Shown here in pieces: positions 1 through 8,299 of a stretch of 64,000 nucleotides of DNA. The stretch comes from Chloroflexota bacterium (GTDB lineage Bacteria > Chloroflexota > Anaerolineae > Aggregatilineales > Phototrophicaceae): contig JACRPS010000010.1 in NCBI GenBank assembly GCA_016223085.1, positions 186,001 through 250,000 on the forward strand. The letters run 5' to 3'. Numbering within the stretch: the first letter of the stretch is position 1; each line of letters starts with the position of its first letter. The translations under genes and the position numbers were made by a program. The notes beneath the pieces are model-generated. The model did no database searches. It was given only the letters and a program-made list of their open reading frames with translations, and had not been told where the DNA came from.

Positions 1-1520
1 ATCGGCCCGACGATAAAAAAGATGAAAATACCAATGGCCGCCGCGAACCCATAGTCCGTGCCGCGCGCGCCGGAGAATGCCAGCCGGAAGGTGTACGAGA
101 GCAGGATGTCGCTGTGGCCGGCAACCGTTGCCGCGCTCATCGGCGGCCCGCCGTTGTTAAACAGTTCGATGACGGTGAAGTTGTTGAAGTTAAAGGCAAA
201 GCTGGCGACCAGCAGCGGCGCCAGCGCCACCAGCAGCATCGGCAGTGTAATCCAGCGGAACTGCTGCCGCCCGTTCGCGCCGTCAATCGTCGCCGCCTCG
301 TACATATCGCCGGGGATACTTTGCAGCGCGCCGAGCGAGATCAGCATCATGTACGGGAAGCCCAGGTACATATTCACAAACAGGATGGCGATTTTGACCA
401 GCGTCGCGTTGGAGAACCAGTCAATCTGAGTGTTAAGCAGGTTTTCCAGCGTCAGGTTTACCGGGCCATAGGCCGGATTGAGCAGACCACGCCAGGTGGT
501 CACAACCAGCCAGCCGGGCACCGCGTAAGGAATAATCAGGATGGAACGGAAAAACGGCTTGAGCGGCAGGTCGCGGCTGTTCAGCAGCATGGCGAAGGCC
601 AGCCCCAGCCCCAAAGTCAGAAAGACGCTGCCAGCCGCAAAGACGACTGTCCACAGGAACACGCGCCAGAACGGGTCGCGGATACGGGCATCGTTAAGGA
701 CTCGCAGGAAGTTGTCAAAGCCGATGAAGGCCGGGAAGCCGGGTTGTAACACCTCGCGGGATTCACCCTCGCCAGTGACAAAGTTGCCGCGTTCGCTGCG
801 ATAGACCGTACCCGTTTCGACGTTGGTTAACGTGTCGGTGGCCGGGTCGTATGACCAGCGCGGCGTCAGTTCCTGCGCCTGGATCCCACGCAGCGGGCTG
901 ATATTCGTCACGCGAATTTCGTTAGGAGGTGCTTCGATCACCAGATTTTGCAGCGTTGTCGCAGACTGCAACAGAGCCGCCCGTTCCAGTGGCACAAAGC
1001 CGTCCAGGCTGGTTGGAACACCGTTTTCATCGCGCTCGCCGTAAGCGGGGTCGTCAGGAGCAACCGGCACGATACCCGGTTCGCCCGGACGATGGATGAA
1101 AGCGTTGCCGTCTTCATCCACCAGCCAGTAGCGGAATTCGTTGGCAGCGTTGCGAAAAACGGTAACACTGTATGTTTTGGCGTCCGAGGGCTGGTAGAGA
1201 TCAGCGAGTTTCTGCGCGATCACCTGTTCTTTCGCCAGCAGATGGCCGTCGCCATAGTTGGTGAAGGCTACCACCATTGAGTAACCGATGGGATAGACCA
1301 CTAACAGGAACATACCCGCCAGTGCTGGCACAATCCAGCGCCAGGGGTACAGCCGGTCGCTGAGAAAAACGACGTTGATGACGATTGTAAAAACAGCGAT
1401 GCCCAGGCCGAGGATGATGCTGATGCGGCTGCCCAGCGCAACGGCAAACTGAACGGCAAAAACGTCGAATATACCCAGCAATAGTATTTTGATGACCTGG
1501 TTGCGGATGGTTACGGACAT
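1..1520 (-). CDS. malF: Maltose-type ABC transporter permease MalF (3' end outside window)
   Basis: This is the inner-membrane permease of a carbohydrate ABC importer; about 506 codons are present and the C-terminus is cut by the window edge. Reading the minus strand from ATG at 1520 gives N-terminal membrane segments, then a long periplasmic loop of roughly 170 residues (MalF P2-like). After the loop come a typical binding-protein-dependent permease core and an EAA loop of the form EAATIDGANG...ITLP, which contacts the ATPase. It lies 121 bases downstream of the malE-like gene in the same direction. MalG should follow outside the window, and no dedicated ATPase is seen here. Family confidence is high; the substrate is inferred only. 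Confidence 0.9.
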   Translation of the reverse strand, partial: MSVTIRNQVIKILLLGIFDVFAVQFAVALGSRISIILGLGIAVFTIVINVVFLSDRLYPWRWIVPALAGMFLLVVYPIGYSMVVAFTNYGDGHLLAKEQVIAQKLADLYQPSDAKTYSVTVFRNAANEFRYWLVDEDGNAFIHRPGEPGIVPVAPDDPAYGERDENGVPTSLDGFVPLERAALLQSATTLQNLVIEAPPNEIRVTNISPLRGIQAQELTPRWSYDPATDTLTNVETGTVYRSERGNFVTGEGESREVLQPGFPAFIGFDNFLRVLNDARIRDPFWRVFLWTVVFAAGSVFLTLGLGLAFAMLLNSRDLPLKPFFRSILIIPYAVPGWLVVTTWRGLLNPAYGPVNLTLENLLNTQIDWFSNATLVKIAILFVNMYLGFPYMMLISLGALQSIPGDMYEAATIDGANGRQQFRWITLPMLLVALAPLLVASFAFNFNNFTVIELFNNGGPPMSAATVAGHSDILLSYTFRLAFSGARGTDYGFAAAIGIFIFFIVGP

Positions 1521-1593
1521 AAGCAATCCATCGTCAATAAACTATTGAAGAACAGCCGCTGTTGATACTCCACCAGCGGCGGGGTGAAAGTGA

Positions 1594-1623
1594 CAGCCGG
1601 GCGGAGGCCACTCCACCCGGCTG
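1594..1623 (-). other. Intercistronic hairpin between malE and malF
   Basis: CAGCCGGG (1594-1601) pairs with CCCGGCTG (1616-1623), an 8-bp GC-rich stem just after the malE stop codon. No U-run follows on the minus strand, so it is unlikely to be a strong terminator. It may protect the malE transcript from 3' decay, as the malE-malF intergenic hairpins of E. coli do; this is inference. Confidence 0.5.
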
Positions 1624-1641
1624 CTTAATCTACGCGGAAAA

Positions 1642-2940
1642 CTAGCTGCCAGAACTGCTGGCAATCTGCTCGCGGATGGCCTCCGCTGCCTGTTTAATCG
1701 CTTCTTCCGGTGTGGTGTTCGAGTCCTGCTGGTAGACCAACAGAATGGCACGGCCCCAGGCATCCCAGACCGCCGCCATCTGCGGGATAGCCGGCATCGG
1801 GTCAGCATGGGTAGTCACTTCAGTGAAGGCCTGGATGTTCGGGTCGTCAATCTGCTCGGCCAGTGGCAGCCACGCGGGCGGACGTGGGTTGGCTTCGTAG
1901 ATGAGCTGCATGACCTCATCGGTCGCAACAAATTCCGTCAGGAACGCCTGCGCCAGCAGCAGGTTCTTGCTGAAGCTGTTCACCATGAAGCCCTGCGCGC
2001 CCATGAATGGACGGGGCGTATCTTCCATTGTCGGGATGGGTGCGACCGCGAACGGAACGCCGCTTTCTTCCAGCGTGCCAATCGCCCAGGGGCCGGTAAT
2101 CCACATCGCCAGCTTGCCGTCCTGGAACAGCGTTTGCGCCGCGCCATAGTCGGTGGCGGAGGTCAGCACGCCGGCTTTCACCAGGCGGTCGAGTTCATTC
2201 ATCGCAGCGATACCGCCCTCGTTGTCCAGTCCCACGTCTTCGGGATTGTAGCTGCCTTCTTCATCGCGGCCAAAGACGTAGCTGCCGAAGCCGGTGAACA
2301 GCGGGTAGTGATGGTACGGATCGCCGCCCGCGCCAACCGGAATGGCGATGCCGCGCTCGGCTTTGCCATCGGCCACCAACTGCTGCGCCAGTTCAATGGT
2401 TTCGTCCCACGTGTCCGGCACGGTTTCCACCAGATCGGTGTTGTAAAAAATGGCGATGGCTTCCAGCGCGTAGGGCAGGCCGTAAAGCTGACCTTCGTAA
2501 GTGAACGCCTGGAGTGCCAGCGGGTTAAACTTGGCCGCCAGGTCTTCCGGCAGTTCGATGGGGGCCAGCAGACCACCGGCGTAAAGCTGGCCGAGCCAGT
2601 CATGCGCGCCGATGAGGATGTCCGGGCCGTTGCCAGCCGGGCCGCCCAGCACCAGGTTATTGCGGATGTCGCCGAAGCCCATCTGCTGAATCTGCACCGG
2701 AATACCGTATTCTTCGGTGAAGGCTGCGCCCGCCGCTTCAATCGCTGGGGTGCGTTCTTCATCGGCCCAGATCGTCAGCGTGCCTTCAACCGACGGGGCA
2801 AAGGTGGGGGTCGGAACCGGCGTTGGCGCTTCCGTCGCTTCCGCTGTTGCTTCCTGCGCCAGCACCACCTGCGCCATACTGGTTACGGCGAGCAGCGCCA
2901 GCAAGGCCAGCACCAACACCAAACGAGACGATTTATTCAT
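1642..2940 (-). CDS. malE: Maltose/oligosaccharide ABC transporter substrate-binding protein
   Basis: Extracytoplasmic solute-binding protein of 432 residues that delivers sugar to the MalF-type permease downstream. It starts with a clear signal peptide (basic MNKSSR, a Leu/Ala core and an Ala-X-Ala-like cleavage region). A short Ala/Thr/Pro-rich spacer follows, then a bacterial extracellular family 1 fold (GTLTIWADEERTPAIEAA...). No lipobox Cys is visible. The ATG at 2940 is chosen because GGAG sits just upstream; a longer reading from 3048 lacks a signal at its start. The gene follows marR on the same strand with a gap of about 100 bases, so it may be under MarR control. The actual ligand cannot be told. 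Confidence 0.9.
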   Translation of the reverse strand: MNKSSRLVLVLALLALLAVTSMAQVVLAQEATAEATEAPTPVPTPTFAPSVEGTLTIWADEERTPAIEAAGAAFTEEYGIPVQIQQMGFGDIRNNLVLGGPAGNGPDILIGAHDWLGQLYAGGLLAPIELPEDLAAKFNPLALQAFTYEGQLYGLPYALEAIAIFYNTDLVETVPDTWDETIELAQQLVADGKAERGIAIPVGAGGDPYHHYPLFTGFGSYVFGRDEEGSYNPEDVGLDNEGGIAAMNELDRLVKAGVLTSATDYGAAQTLFQDGKLAMWITGPWAIGTLEESGVPFAVAPIPTMEDTPRPFMGAQGFMVNSFSKNLLLAQAFLTEFVATDEVMQLIYEANPRPPAWLPLAEQIDDPNIQAFTEVTTHADPMPAIPQMAAVWDAWGRAILLVYQQDSNTTPEEAIKQAAEAIREQIASSSGS

Positions 2941-3044
2941 GGTCTTTACTCCTTTAAACATGCTGTGAGCACGTACTATCGTGTTATACCCTAGCCGATG
3001 AACGGTAAAAACCGTGTTGGATTTTGCGAGCGTCGCGCCTCCTT

Positions 3045-3524
3045 TCACAGGTCGGTATCCGGGATGCCAAGATGGCCGCGCAGACCGGACCTTAGCTTAT
3101 GAAGCAGGACGAGCAGCGCCTGCCGGTCCGCCTCATCGAGCGTGTTCAGGCGCTCTGCCAGAGATTGCTCGTGGGCGGCATAAGCCTGGCGCAGTAGCGT
3201 CTGCCCGGCAGCGGTCAGCGCCACACGCTGGGCACGACGATCCTGTGGGTCGTTAATCCGCTGCACCAATCCAGCCGCTTCCATCTGGTCAATCAGCCGG
3301 GTGATCGTGCTGCGGGCGACCAGCAGGCGGTCACTGAGGGCGATCAAACGCTGGCCGTCGCCCGGTTCCAGCAGTGTCAACAGGGTATACTGGGAAGGGG
3401 TCAGATCAAACTCCCGCAGCAGATTGCGGTCGGCGGCATCCAGCAGCACATAAATATCATGTAGCAGCCGGTACAGCCGGTGCGGGAGGGTGTGAGCAAC
3501 CGTATCAACAGAAGCAGTGTCCAT
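3045..3524 (-). CDS. MarR family transcriptional regulator
   Basis: Winged-helix regulator of 159 residues, the normal MarR length. The DNA-binding part is visible at residues 40-100 (LTPSQYTLLTLL...LLVARSTITRLIDQMEAAGLVQR), followed by the wing (DPQDRRAQRVALT), with a C-terminal dimerisation helix after it. MarR proteins usually repress neighbouring genes and release DNA on binding a small ligand. A palindrome 20 bases before the start is a good autoregulatory operator. It lies upstream of malE in the same direction, an unusual partner for a sugar importer. The ligand is unknown. Confidence 0.9.
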   Translation of the reverse strand: MDTASVDTVAHTLPHRLYRLLHDIYVLLDAADRNLLREFDLTPSQYTLLTLLEPGDGQRLIALSDRLLVARSTITRLIDQMEAAGLVQRINDPQDRRAQRVALTAAGQTLLRQAYAAHEQSLAERLNTLDEADRQALLVLLHKLRSGLRGHLGIPDTDL

Positions 3525-3543
3525 TGCTATTGTTACTCCCGCA

Positions 3544-3563
3544 ATTGTTGCAACCGCAACAAT
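3544..3563. promoter_or_regulatory. Probable MarR operator (inverted repeat)
   Basis: ATTGTTGC (3544-3551) and GCAACAAT (3556-3563) form perfect 8-base arms around a 4-base centre, 20 bases before the marR start. The half-site GTTGCAAC recurs about 40 bases further on (near 3590). Position and symmetry fit an autoregulatory MarR site. Confidence 0.65.
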
Positions 3564-3620
3564 CTGACTGTAACGTGACTGTAGATCAGTTGCAACGCTT
3601 CTTCAACAAGTTCGGATAAC

Positions 3621-3755
3621 ATGCACAAGGACGTGGCACTACCGCCTCACTTCCAGCAGCAGTTGATTGAGCGTCACGCCGAGGGAACGACGCAGATGTT
3701 AATCCTGTTTGGCCCCTCCTGCGAGGTGATGCGACGGCCTACGTTGATGAGGTGA
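3621..3755 (+). CDS. Possible small protein or gene remnant, 44 residues
   Basis: An ATG-started frame runs 44 codons divergently from marR, in the position where a MarR-repressed target would be expected. No convincing ribosome-binding site is seen, and I recognise no family. The composition (Gln-rich, then MLILFGPS) looks protein-like, so it could be a small protein or the truncated start of a lost gene. Rated low. Confidence 0.25.
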   Translation: MHKDVALPPHFQQQLIERHAEGTTQMLILFGPSCEVMRRPTLMR

Positions 3756-3878
3756 CGAGAGGCGATCCTATTGCCTGCACCCGAATGGGGCGGGGTATAG
3801 CGAAGGCTATACCCCGAAACGGTAATATTGCTGCCCCCTGTTTTACAGGCCGAGCATGTGGTGATTGTCAGGCAGGTG
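3756..3878. other. Intergenic stretch with a perfect hairpin
   Basis: With the marR promoter region this makes a 354-base stretch without a firm gene. It holds a 10-bp perfect hairpin, GGGGTATAGC (3792-3801) and GCTATACCCC (3806-3815), with a GAAG loop. No U-run follows on either strand, so it is not a standard terminator. It may be a transcript-end structure for the glycosyltransferase gene ending at 3879. Confidence 0.5.
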
Positions 3879-5213
3879 TTAACGTTGGCCGACCCGTTCC
3901 TGTAGTACCTGATCGTACTGGGCGACAATCTCCTGCATTTCTTCGTCAATTGTTTTTACGCGCGGGATACCGGCACGCAGCCGTTCCAGCAAACCTGGCT
4001 CATCCAGCAGCCGTGTGATCTGACACATCAGGTCAGCCATGTCGTTCAGGCGAAATACAAGGCCGTTTTCGCCAGCGTTCACCAACTCAGCCATACCGCC
4101 AAGATGGGTAACAATTACCGGTAGACCCATCTCGAAGGCTTCGAGAATGACGTTTGGGCTGTTTTCATACCAGCGCGAGGGAATGACCAGGGTATCGAGT
4201 CCAGCCAGTACATCCCACACTTTCGAACCGACGTAGCGGCCATTCCAGCGAATCGTCGGAAAACCCGCCGACCGCTTTTTTAAGGTTTCCGTAAACTTTG
4301 GTTCTTCCGTTTCATTGCCCCACAGGTCAAGGCTGACTGATTTGCCTGCCCGCAGCAGTGTTGTCACCGCGTCTACCAGCAAATCCACCCCTTTATGATA
4401 TTTGATCTGCCCGATATAACCGAGGCGGAGAGTGCCATCAGATAGCGTTTGACGTGACGGTTTGCCGCCATTGGAGGTTACCAGTCCCTGACGGATGTAT
4501 ATGAATCTCCGAGTATCAAAACCAAATTCGGCAAACTTATGGATGAGAAACTCGGAGTTGCAGATGACCCGGTCAACCGCGTTGAGCGCTTCTGTCAGGT
4601 ATTGGCGACGGTGCTGCACTGCAACTGTCAGGTCTTCCCCAAATGAAGACACCGTTTGAGCAATGTCGAGGACTACGTTCGCAACACCGGGCGCAATCTG
4701 CGTTGGCAGCCGGTAGCGGCGCTTTTCCTGCATTAGGCAGCGGGCGCATTTCCGGTCGCTGTCCGGCCCGGTGCATAGATCGCCCGTTGGCTGAATCAGA
4801 TTTAATCGGGCGCACAGAAAGAAATATTCCATTGGGCTGACGATAACCGGCAGTCCCAGGTCTTTGGCAATGGTGATGACCTGTCCGCCCAGTAGATAAC
4901 CGCTGATAAGATGCACGAGGTCAAACGGGCGACGGGTGAGTACTTCGCGCAGGGCTGTGCCTAGCGGCGCGTAATCGTACAGGCTGCGGAAAGTATCCGC
5001 CTCTGCCTTGAGGTTATAGAAAACGCGATGGACGATCAGCCCATCCTGCTGCGCTGTGTCCAGCCGCAAATCTGGCGCAATGAGATTTTCGACAGCAAAA
5101 ACTTCGACTTCATGCCCGTGCTCTGCCAACCAGTGGGCCATTCGTTCAGCCTGGCGTTCCGCTCCAGCAGAATGGGTGGGGGGGAACCCATGAACGGCGA
5201 TTAAAATTCGCAC
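3879..5213 (-). CDS. GT4-family glycosyltransferase
   Basis: GT-B glycosyltransferase of 444 residues, probably cytoplasmic and adding a sugar during polysaccharide or glycolipid assembly. The N-terminal Rossmann half carries an early Gly/Ala-rich AGAERQ loop. A Cys-rich insert near residues 145-165 (C...C..C, ending CARC) is common in capsule-type GT4 enzymes. The C-terminal nucleotide-sugar half has SRWYENSPNVILEAFEMGLPV, the usual E-X7-E region. It starts 22 bases after the flippase gene and is probably co-transcribed with it. Donor and acceptor cannot be inferred. Confidence 0.88.
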   Translation of the reverse strand: MRILIAVHGFPPTHSAGAERQAERMAHWLAEHGHEVEVFAVENLIAPDLRLDTAQQDGLIVHRVFYNLKAEADTFRSLYDYAPLGTALREVLTRRPFDLVHLISGYLLGGQVITIAKDLGLPVIVSPMEYFFLCARLNLIQPTGDLCTGPDSDRKCARCLMQEKRRYRLPTQIAPGVANVVLDIAQTVSSFGEDLTVAVQHRRQYLTEALNAVDRVICNSEFLIHKFAEFGFDTRRFIYIRQGLVTSNGGKPSRQTLSDGTLRLGYIGQIKYHKGVDLLVDAVTTLLRAGKSVSLDLWGNETEEPKFTETLKKRSAGFPTIRWNGRYVGSKVWDVLAGLDTLVIPSRWYENSPNVILEAFEMGLPVIVTHLGGMAELVNAGENGLVFRLNDMADLMCQITRLLDEPGLLERLRAGIPRVKTIDEEMQEIVAQYDQVLQERVGQR

Positions 5214-5235
5214 TTTAAATCTTCTCCTTAACCGC

Positions 5236-6708
5236 TTACGCCATTCTTAGGCGCAGACGACGCGCCACAAACTGAACCAGCCGAGTCCGTTCTTCCAGTG
5301 AAAAGGCACCAGACAGCCAGACAAACAAGGCGTAAAAAACCGCCGCTGCCAGCGTGATTACTACAAAGTTCCAGTCGCGCAGCAGATACACCAGCACGCC
5401 CATCAGTGCTGCACCAATACCGATGCGCGCCAGCCGCGTAAAACCCAGTCCCGCGCCAAACTCGTGCCGGAACAGGAAGTAAAACTGCGCCGCGCCGGCC
5501 AGGTCGGTCAGGACGGTTGCCAGCGATGCCCCGAGGATGCCAAAGCGCGGGATGAACAGCAGATTCAACAGCAGATTGATGATACCGAGGCTGCCATAGA
5601 TTCGCGCGGCGCTGCCCTCGCGTTTGATCGAGGTCGTCATGTTGCCGCAGAAGGAATGATACATCACCACCGGAATATCCCAGACCAGAATGGCGAGCGC
5701 CAGCGCTGCCGGGGCGAAGTTTGGCTCGTACAGAATCTGAACCAGCTTGTCCGCCGTGAGCATCCCACCTACGGCAATGGGCAGGCCGATGAGCAGCATC
5801 ACTTTGACTGAATGGTAATACCAGGGACGTACCGAATTGGGATTATACACGTGCTCCCGCGCTAGGGTCGGCAGAATGGCGTCATTAAAAGTGCGGGTTA
5901 GCGTGAGCAGCGTGAGCGTCAAATTGTAAGCCGCGTTGTACCAGCCTACTTGAGTATCGCTGACATGGCCGCTAAGCAGCACCGTGTCCACACGAAAAGC
6001 AAACGACAGCGACAGGTGGACAACACCAAACGGCAGGCCGTGTTTGATGACAAACCACCACAATGACGGATTGAGGTGGAAACGCGGCGGGCCAAGATGA
6101 TTGCGGCGGATTGCCAGGTATTGGAGTACGATCACGATAGGCAGGTTGATGACAGAAGCAATCACCACCCAGATAAAGTTCAGGCCGAGATAGAGGAATA
6201 ACCCGGCAAAAATCATAAACAGAATTTGAGTAACCACACTCATCGTGGACATGATGTCCACGCGCTCATTGCCGGTCAGGAGGCTGCCCAGCGGCGCCAG
6301 CACCGCTTGCAGAAAATAGCTGCCCGTATAGATGACAACACCTAGCACGATATTGCCGCTGTATCCGTTGAGCGCAGCGCCGGCAGTGGTGATGATGGAC
6401 GCGATCAGCGCCAGGACAAACCGCAGCGCAACCGTATCCCAGAACAGCTCATCAGCTTTCTTCGGGTCGCGGGCGATTTCACGGGCAAGATACTGGTTAA
6501 TCCCCAGGTCGCCAATGACCGAAAACAGGCTGGCCCAAGCCAGCACAATTGAATACTGGCCGAACGCCTCGCCACCCAGGGTGCGGATGACCAGAATCGT
6601 GAAAATAAAACTGGCAACGCGGAGCGCGAACTGTGCCCCCAGGCCAAACAGCGTATTGCGGGCGATCATCCGCCCCGCGCTCCGGCGTGGTTGTTCTGTT
6701 GAAGTCAA
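5236..6708 (-). CDS. Polysaccharide flippase, Wzx/MATE-like
   Basis: Multi-pass membrane protein of about 490 residues of the oligosaccharide flippase class, which moves lipid-linked glycans across the membrane. Hydrophobic segments repeat along its length, and the N-terminus (ARNTLFGLGAQFALRV) and DxGINQYLAREIARDP are typical of Wzx proteins. I chose the TTG at 6708 because GGAGG lies six to seven bases upstream; a TTG at 6741 would add 11 residues without a site. It is upstream of the GT4 gene in the same transcript. The substrate glycan is unknown. Confidence 0.85.
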   Translation of the reverse strand: MTSTEQPRRSAGRMIARNTLFGLGAQFALRVASFIFTILVIRTLGGEAFGQYSIVLAWASLFSVIGDLGINQYLAREIARDPKKADELFWDTVALRFVLALIASIITTAGAALNGYSGNIVLGVVIYTGSYFLQAVLAPLGSLLTGNERVDIMSTMSVVTQILFMIFAGLFLYLGLNFIWVVIASVINLPIVIVLQYLAIRRNHLGPPRFHLNPSLWWFVIKHGLPFGVVHLSLSFAFRVDTVLLSGHVSDTQVGWYNAAYNLTLTLLTLTRTFNDAILPTLAREHVYNPNSVRPWYYHSVKVMLLIGLPIAVGGMLTADKLVQILYEPNFAPAALALAILVWDIPVVMYHSFCGNMTTSIKREGSAARIYGSLGIINLLLNLLFIPRFGILGASLATVLTDLAGAAQFYFLFRHEFGAGLGFTRLARIGIGAALMGVLVYLLRDWNFVVITLAAAVFYALFVWLSGAFSLEERTRLVQFVARRLRLRMA

Positions 6709-6846
6709 CTGTCCCTCCACTGTAGTGCCACATTTTAACAAGGCGCGTGGATGGAGTCTGATTATTGCGCGCCGTTGTGCCTGGCGCTAACGATTATGGC
6801 AAAGGTGGCTAACATTTGCCTTGCGTGACCGGCGCAGATGCTCACC

Positions 6847-6875
6847 TTGACATCCCCCCTGGCGAACCTTATAAT
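6847..6875 (+). promoter_or_regulatory. Consensus sigma-70 promoter of rpmF
   Basis: TTGACA (6847-6852), a spacer of exactly 17 bases, and TATAAT (6870-6875) match the housekeeping consensus perfectly. Transcription should begin near 6882, giving a leader of about 55 bases before the GTG start of rpmF. Confidence 0.88.
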
Positions 6876-6937
6876 GCCGAAACGTTCCGTTCATTCTGGC
6901 CGAATCCGGCGGAAGACATTTTTTAGGAGAACTGGCT

Positions 6938-7123
6938 GTGGGTCCGCTGCCAAAACGTAAAATATCGAAGACGCGCCGCAACAAGCGCCGTTCGCATGAC
7001 CATCTGACGCCGCAGCACCTGGTGTTGTGCGAAGGGTGTGGTGAGTACCACAAGGCGCACCACGTTTGCCCCAAGTGTGGGACATACAAGGGTGAAACGG
7101 TTGTCGAGGTTGATGAAGCCTAA
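6938..7123 (+). CDS. rpmF: 50S ribosomal protein L32
   Basis: A small basic large-subunit ribosomal protein of 61 residues. The N-terminus PKRKISKTRRNKRRSHD is typical of L32, and two CXXC knuckles (CEGCGEYH and CPKC) form a zinc site. The start is GTG, supported by TAGGAGA upstream. A consensus promoter lies before it and an intrinsic terminator directly after it, so it appears to be mostly a single-gene transcript. The rpmF-fabD neighbourhood echoes the classical rpmF-plsX-fab cluster, but plsX and fabH are absent here. Confidence 0.97.
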   Translation: MGPLPKRKISKTRRNKRRSHDHLTPQHLVLCEGCGEYHKAHHVCPKCGTYKGETVVEVDEA

Positions 7124-7143
7124 GCGTCAACAGTATCCGGGAT

Positions 7144-7184
7144 AAAAGCCGCGCTGCGTAACAGGGCGGCTTTTGTTTTGTTTA
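7144..7184 (+). terminator. Intrinsic terminator after rpmF
   Basis: AAAAGCCGC (7144-7152) pairs with GCGGCTTTT (7166-7174), followed by GTTTTGTTT. Stem and T-rich tail are in the right order for a plus-strand terminator 20 bases after the rpmF stop. Confidence 0.88.
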
Positions 7185-7206
7185 TATATGGTGGTGAATA
7201 TTTGAT

Positions 7207-7231
7207 GGGACACGACACGTCGTGTCCCTAC
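7207..7231. repeat. GTAGGG-type palindrome (GGGACACG subfamily)
   Basis: GGGACACGAC and GTCGTGTCCC flank a 2-base centre, followed by TAC. It lies in the rpmF-fabD gap, immediately upstream of the fabD start, and is one of the dispersed palindromes in this window. Confidence 0.85.
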
Positions 7232-7254
7232 ATCATGCGGAAAGGGTGATTTTG

Positions 7255-8208
7255 ATGGCAAACTGGTCAACAACAGCCTTTGTGTTCCCCGGCCAGGGAT
7301 CGCAGCAGGTGGGGATGGGCAAAGACCTTGCAGAAGCGTACCCCGCTGCCCGCCAAACGTTCGTGCAGGCGGACGACGTGCTTGGGTTCTCGTTGTCCCG
7401 CCTGTGTTTTGACGGGCCGGAACATGATCTGAACGATACGATCAACACGCAGCCCGCGCTGTATACAGCAGGAATTGCCACTCTGCGGGCACTTCAGAGC
7501 GAACTGCCGGACGCAGTCCCCGGCTTTGTGGCCGGACACAGTCTGGGCGAATTCACCGCGCTGGCGGCAGCAGGCGCACTGTCGTTTGAAGATGGGCTGC
7601 GGCTGGTGCGCGAACGTGGCCGTCTAATGAAGCAAGCCGGCACACAAAGCCCGGGCGCGATGGCGGCGCTGCTGGGACTGGACGCTGACCAGGCATGGGC
7701 GGTGTGCCGGCAGGCCAGCCAGCAGACCGGCGGCGTGCTGGTGGTCGCCAATGACAACTGTCCCGGCCAACTGGTGCTGTCCGGCGACGACGCGACGATT
7801 GAAGCCGGGATGGCGCTGGCGAAGGACGCCGGCGCGAAACGGGTGGTCAAGCTGGCCGTGAGCATCGCCGCGCATTCGCCGCTGATGGAGTCGGCATCGG
7901 TGGCATTCCGCGAGGCGCTGGCGGCAACGACATTCCAGCCGCCAACCGTGCCGATTTACGGCAACGTCAACGCCGCGCCGCTGACTTCGGTAGACGAGAT
8001 CCGCACCGAACTTGACCGGCAGCTCACCCATTCGGTGCGATGGACGGAATCGGTGCAGGCGATGATCGCGGCAGGTGCGGCGCGGTTTGTGGAACTGGGG
8101 CCGAAGGACGTATTGGCCGGGCTGATGAAGCGGATTGACCGTAACGTGCCCGGCGCGGCCCTGAACAGCGTCGAAACACTGCGAGCGTTCGTGCAGGAAA
8201 ATCAATAG
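7255..8208 (+). CDS. fabD: Malonyl-CoA:ACP transacylase
   Basis: Cytoplasmic enzyme of 317 residues that moves malonyl groups from CoA to acyl carrier protein for fatty-acid synthesis. The hallmark motifs are present: FPGQGSQQVGMG at the N-terminus, the nucleophile elbow GHSLGEFTAL (about residue 95), the Arg-containing RERGRLM segment and the catalytic His region SIAAHSPLM. The ATG at 7255 with AAAGGG upstream is preferred; an in-frame GTG at 7222 falls inside a repeat palindrome. It follows rpmF after a terminator. No other fab gene is in the window. Confidence 0.96.
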   Translation: MANWSTTAFVFPGQGSQQVGMGKDLAEAYPAARQTFVQADDVLGFSLSRLCFDGPEHDLNDTINTQPALYTAGIATLRALQSELPDAVPGFVAGHSLGEFTALAAAGALSFEDGLRLVRERGRLMKQAGTQSPGAMAALLGLDADQAWAVCRQASQQTGGVLVVANDNCPGQLVLSGDDATIEAGMALAKDAGAKRVVKLAVSIAAHSPLMESASVAFREALAATTFQPPTVPIYGNVNAAPLTSVDEIRTELDRQLTHSVRWTESVQAMIAAGAARFVELGPKDVLAGLMKRIDRNVPGAALNSVETLRAFVQENQ

Positions 8209-8297
8209 TTAACGCAAAGAACGCAAAGAGGCAAAGGCGCTAAGGATTTTGTGGAGATTTCTTTGCGCCTTTGCTCCTTAGCACCTTTGCGTTAAGT
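8209..8297. repeat. CGCAAAG-rich imperfect inverted repeat
   Basis: TTAACGCAAAG near 8209 faces CTTTGCGTTAA near 8287, and the interior has repeated GCAAAG and CTTTG units, so the whole gap can fold as a long imperfect hairpin. It fills the space between convergent fabD and the aminotransferase gene and may act as a bidirectional transcript end. A related CGCCAAGACGC sequence occurs near 14384. Confidence 0.65.
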
Positions 8298-8299
8298 CT

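Noticed and set aside
1807-2994. Long plus-strand open frame opposite malE
   Set aside because: Its composition (His, Gln and Arg rich) is typical of the antisense of a GC-rich gene, and malE is clearly the real gene. The same applies to other long opposite frames, such as those at 12727-13539, 14382-15695 and 22225-23697.
3792-3815. GGGGTATAGC/GCTATACCCC hairpin as an intrinsic terminator
   Set aside because: No U-run follows on either strand.
3674-3949. Minus-strand frame with two Cys residues overlapping the end of the GT4 gene
   Set aside because: It overlaps the conserved C-terminus of the glycosyltransferase in another frame and has no start signal; it looks accidental.
7222-7254. Longer fabD starting at GTG 7222
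   Set aside because: The extra codons come from the palindromic repeat, and a better ATG with a ribosome-binding site lies at 7255.
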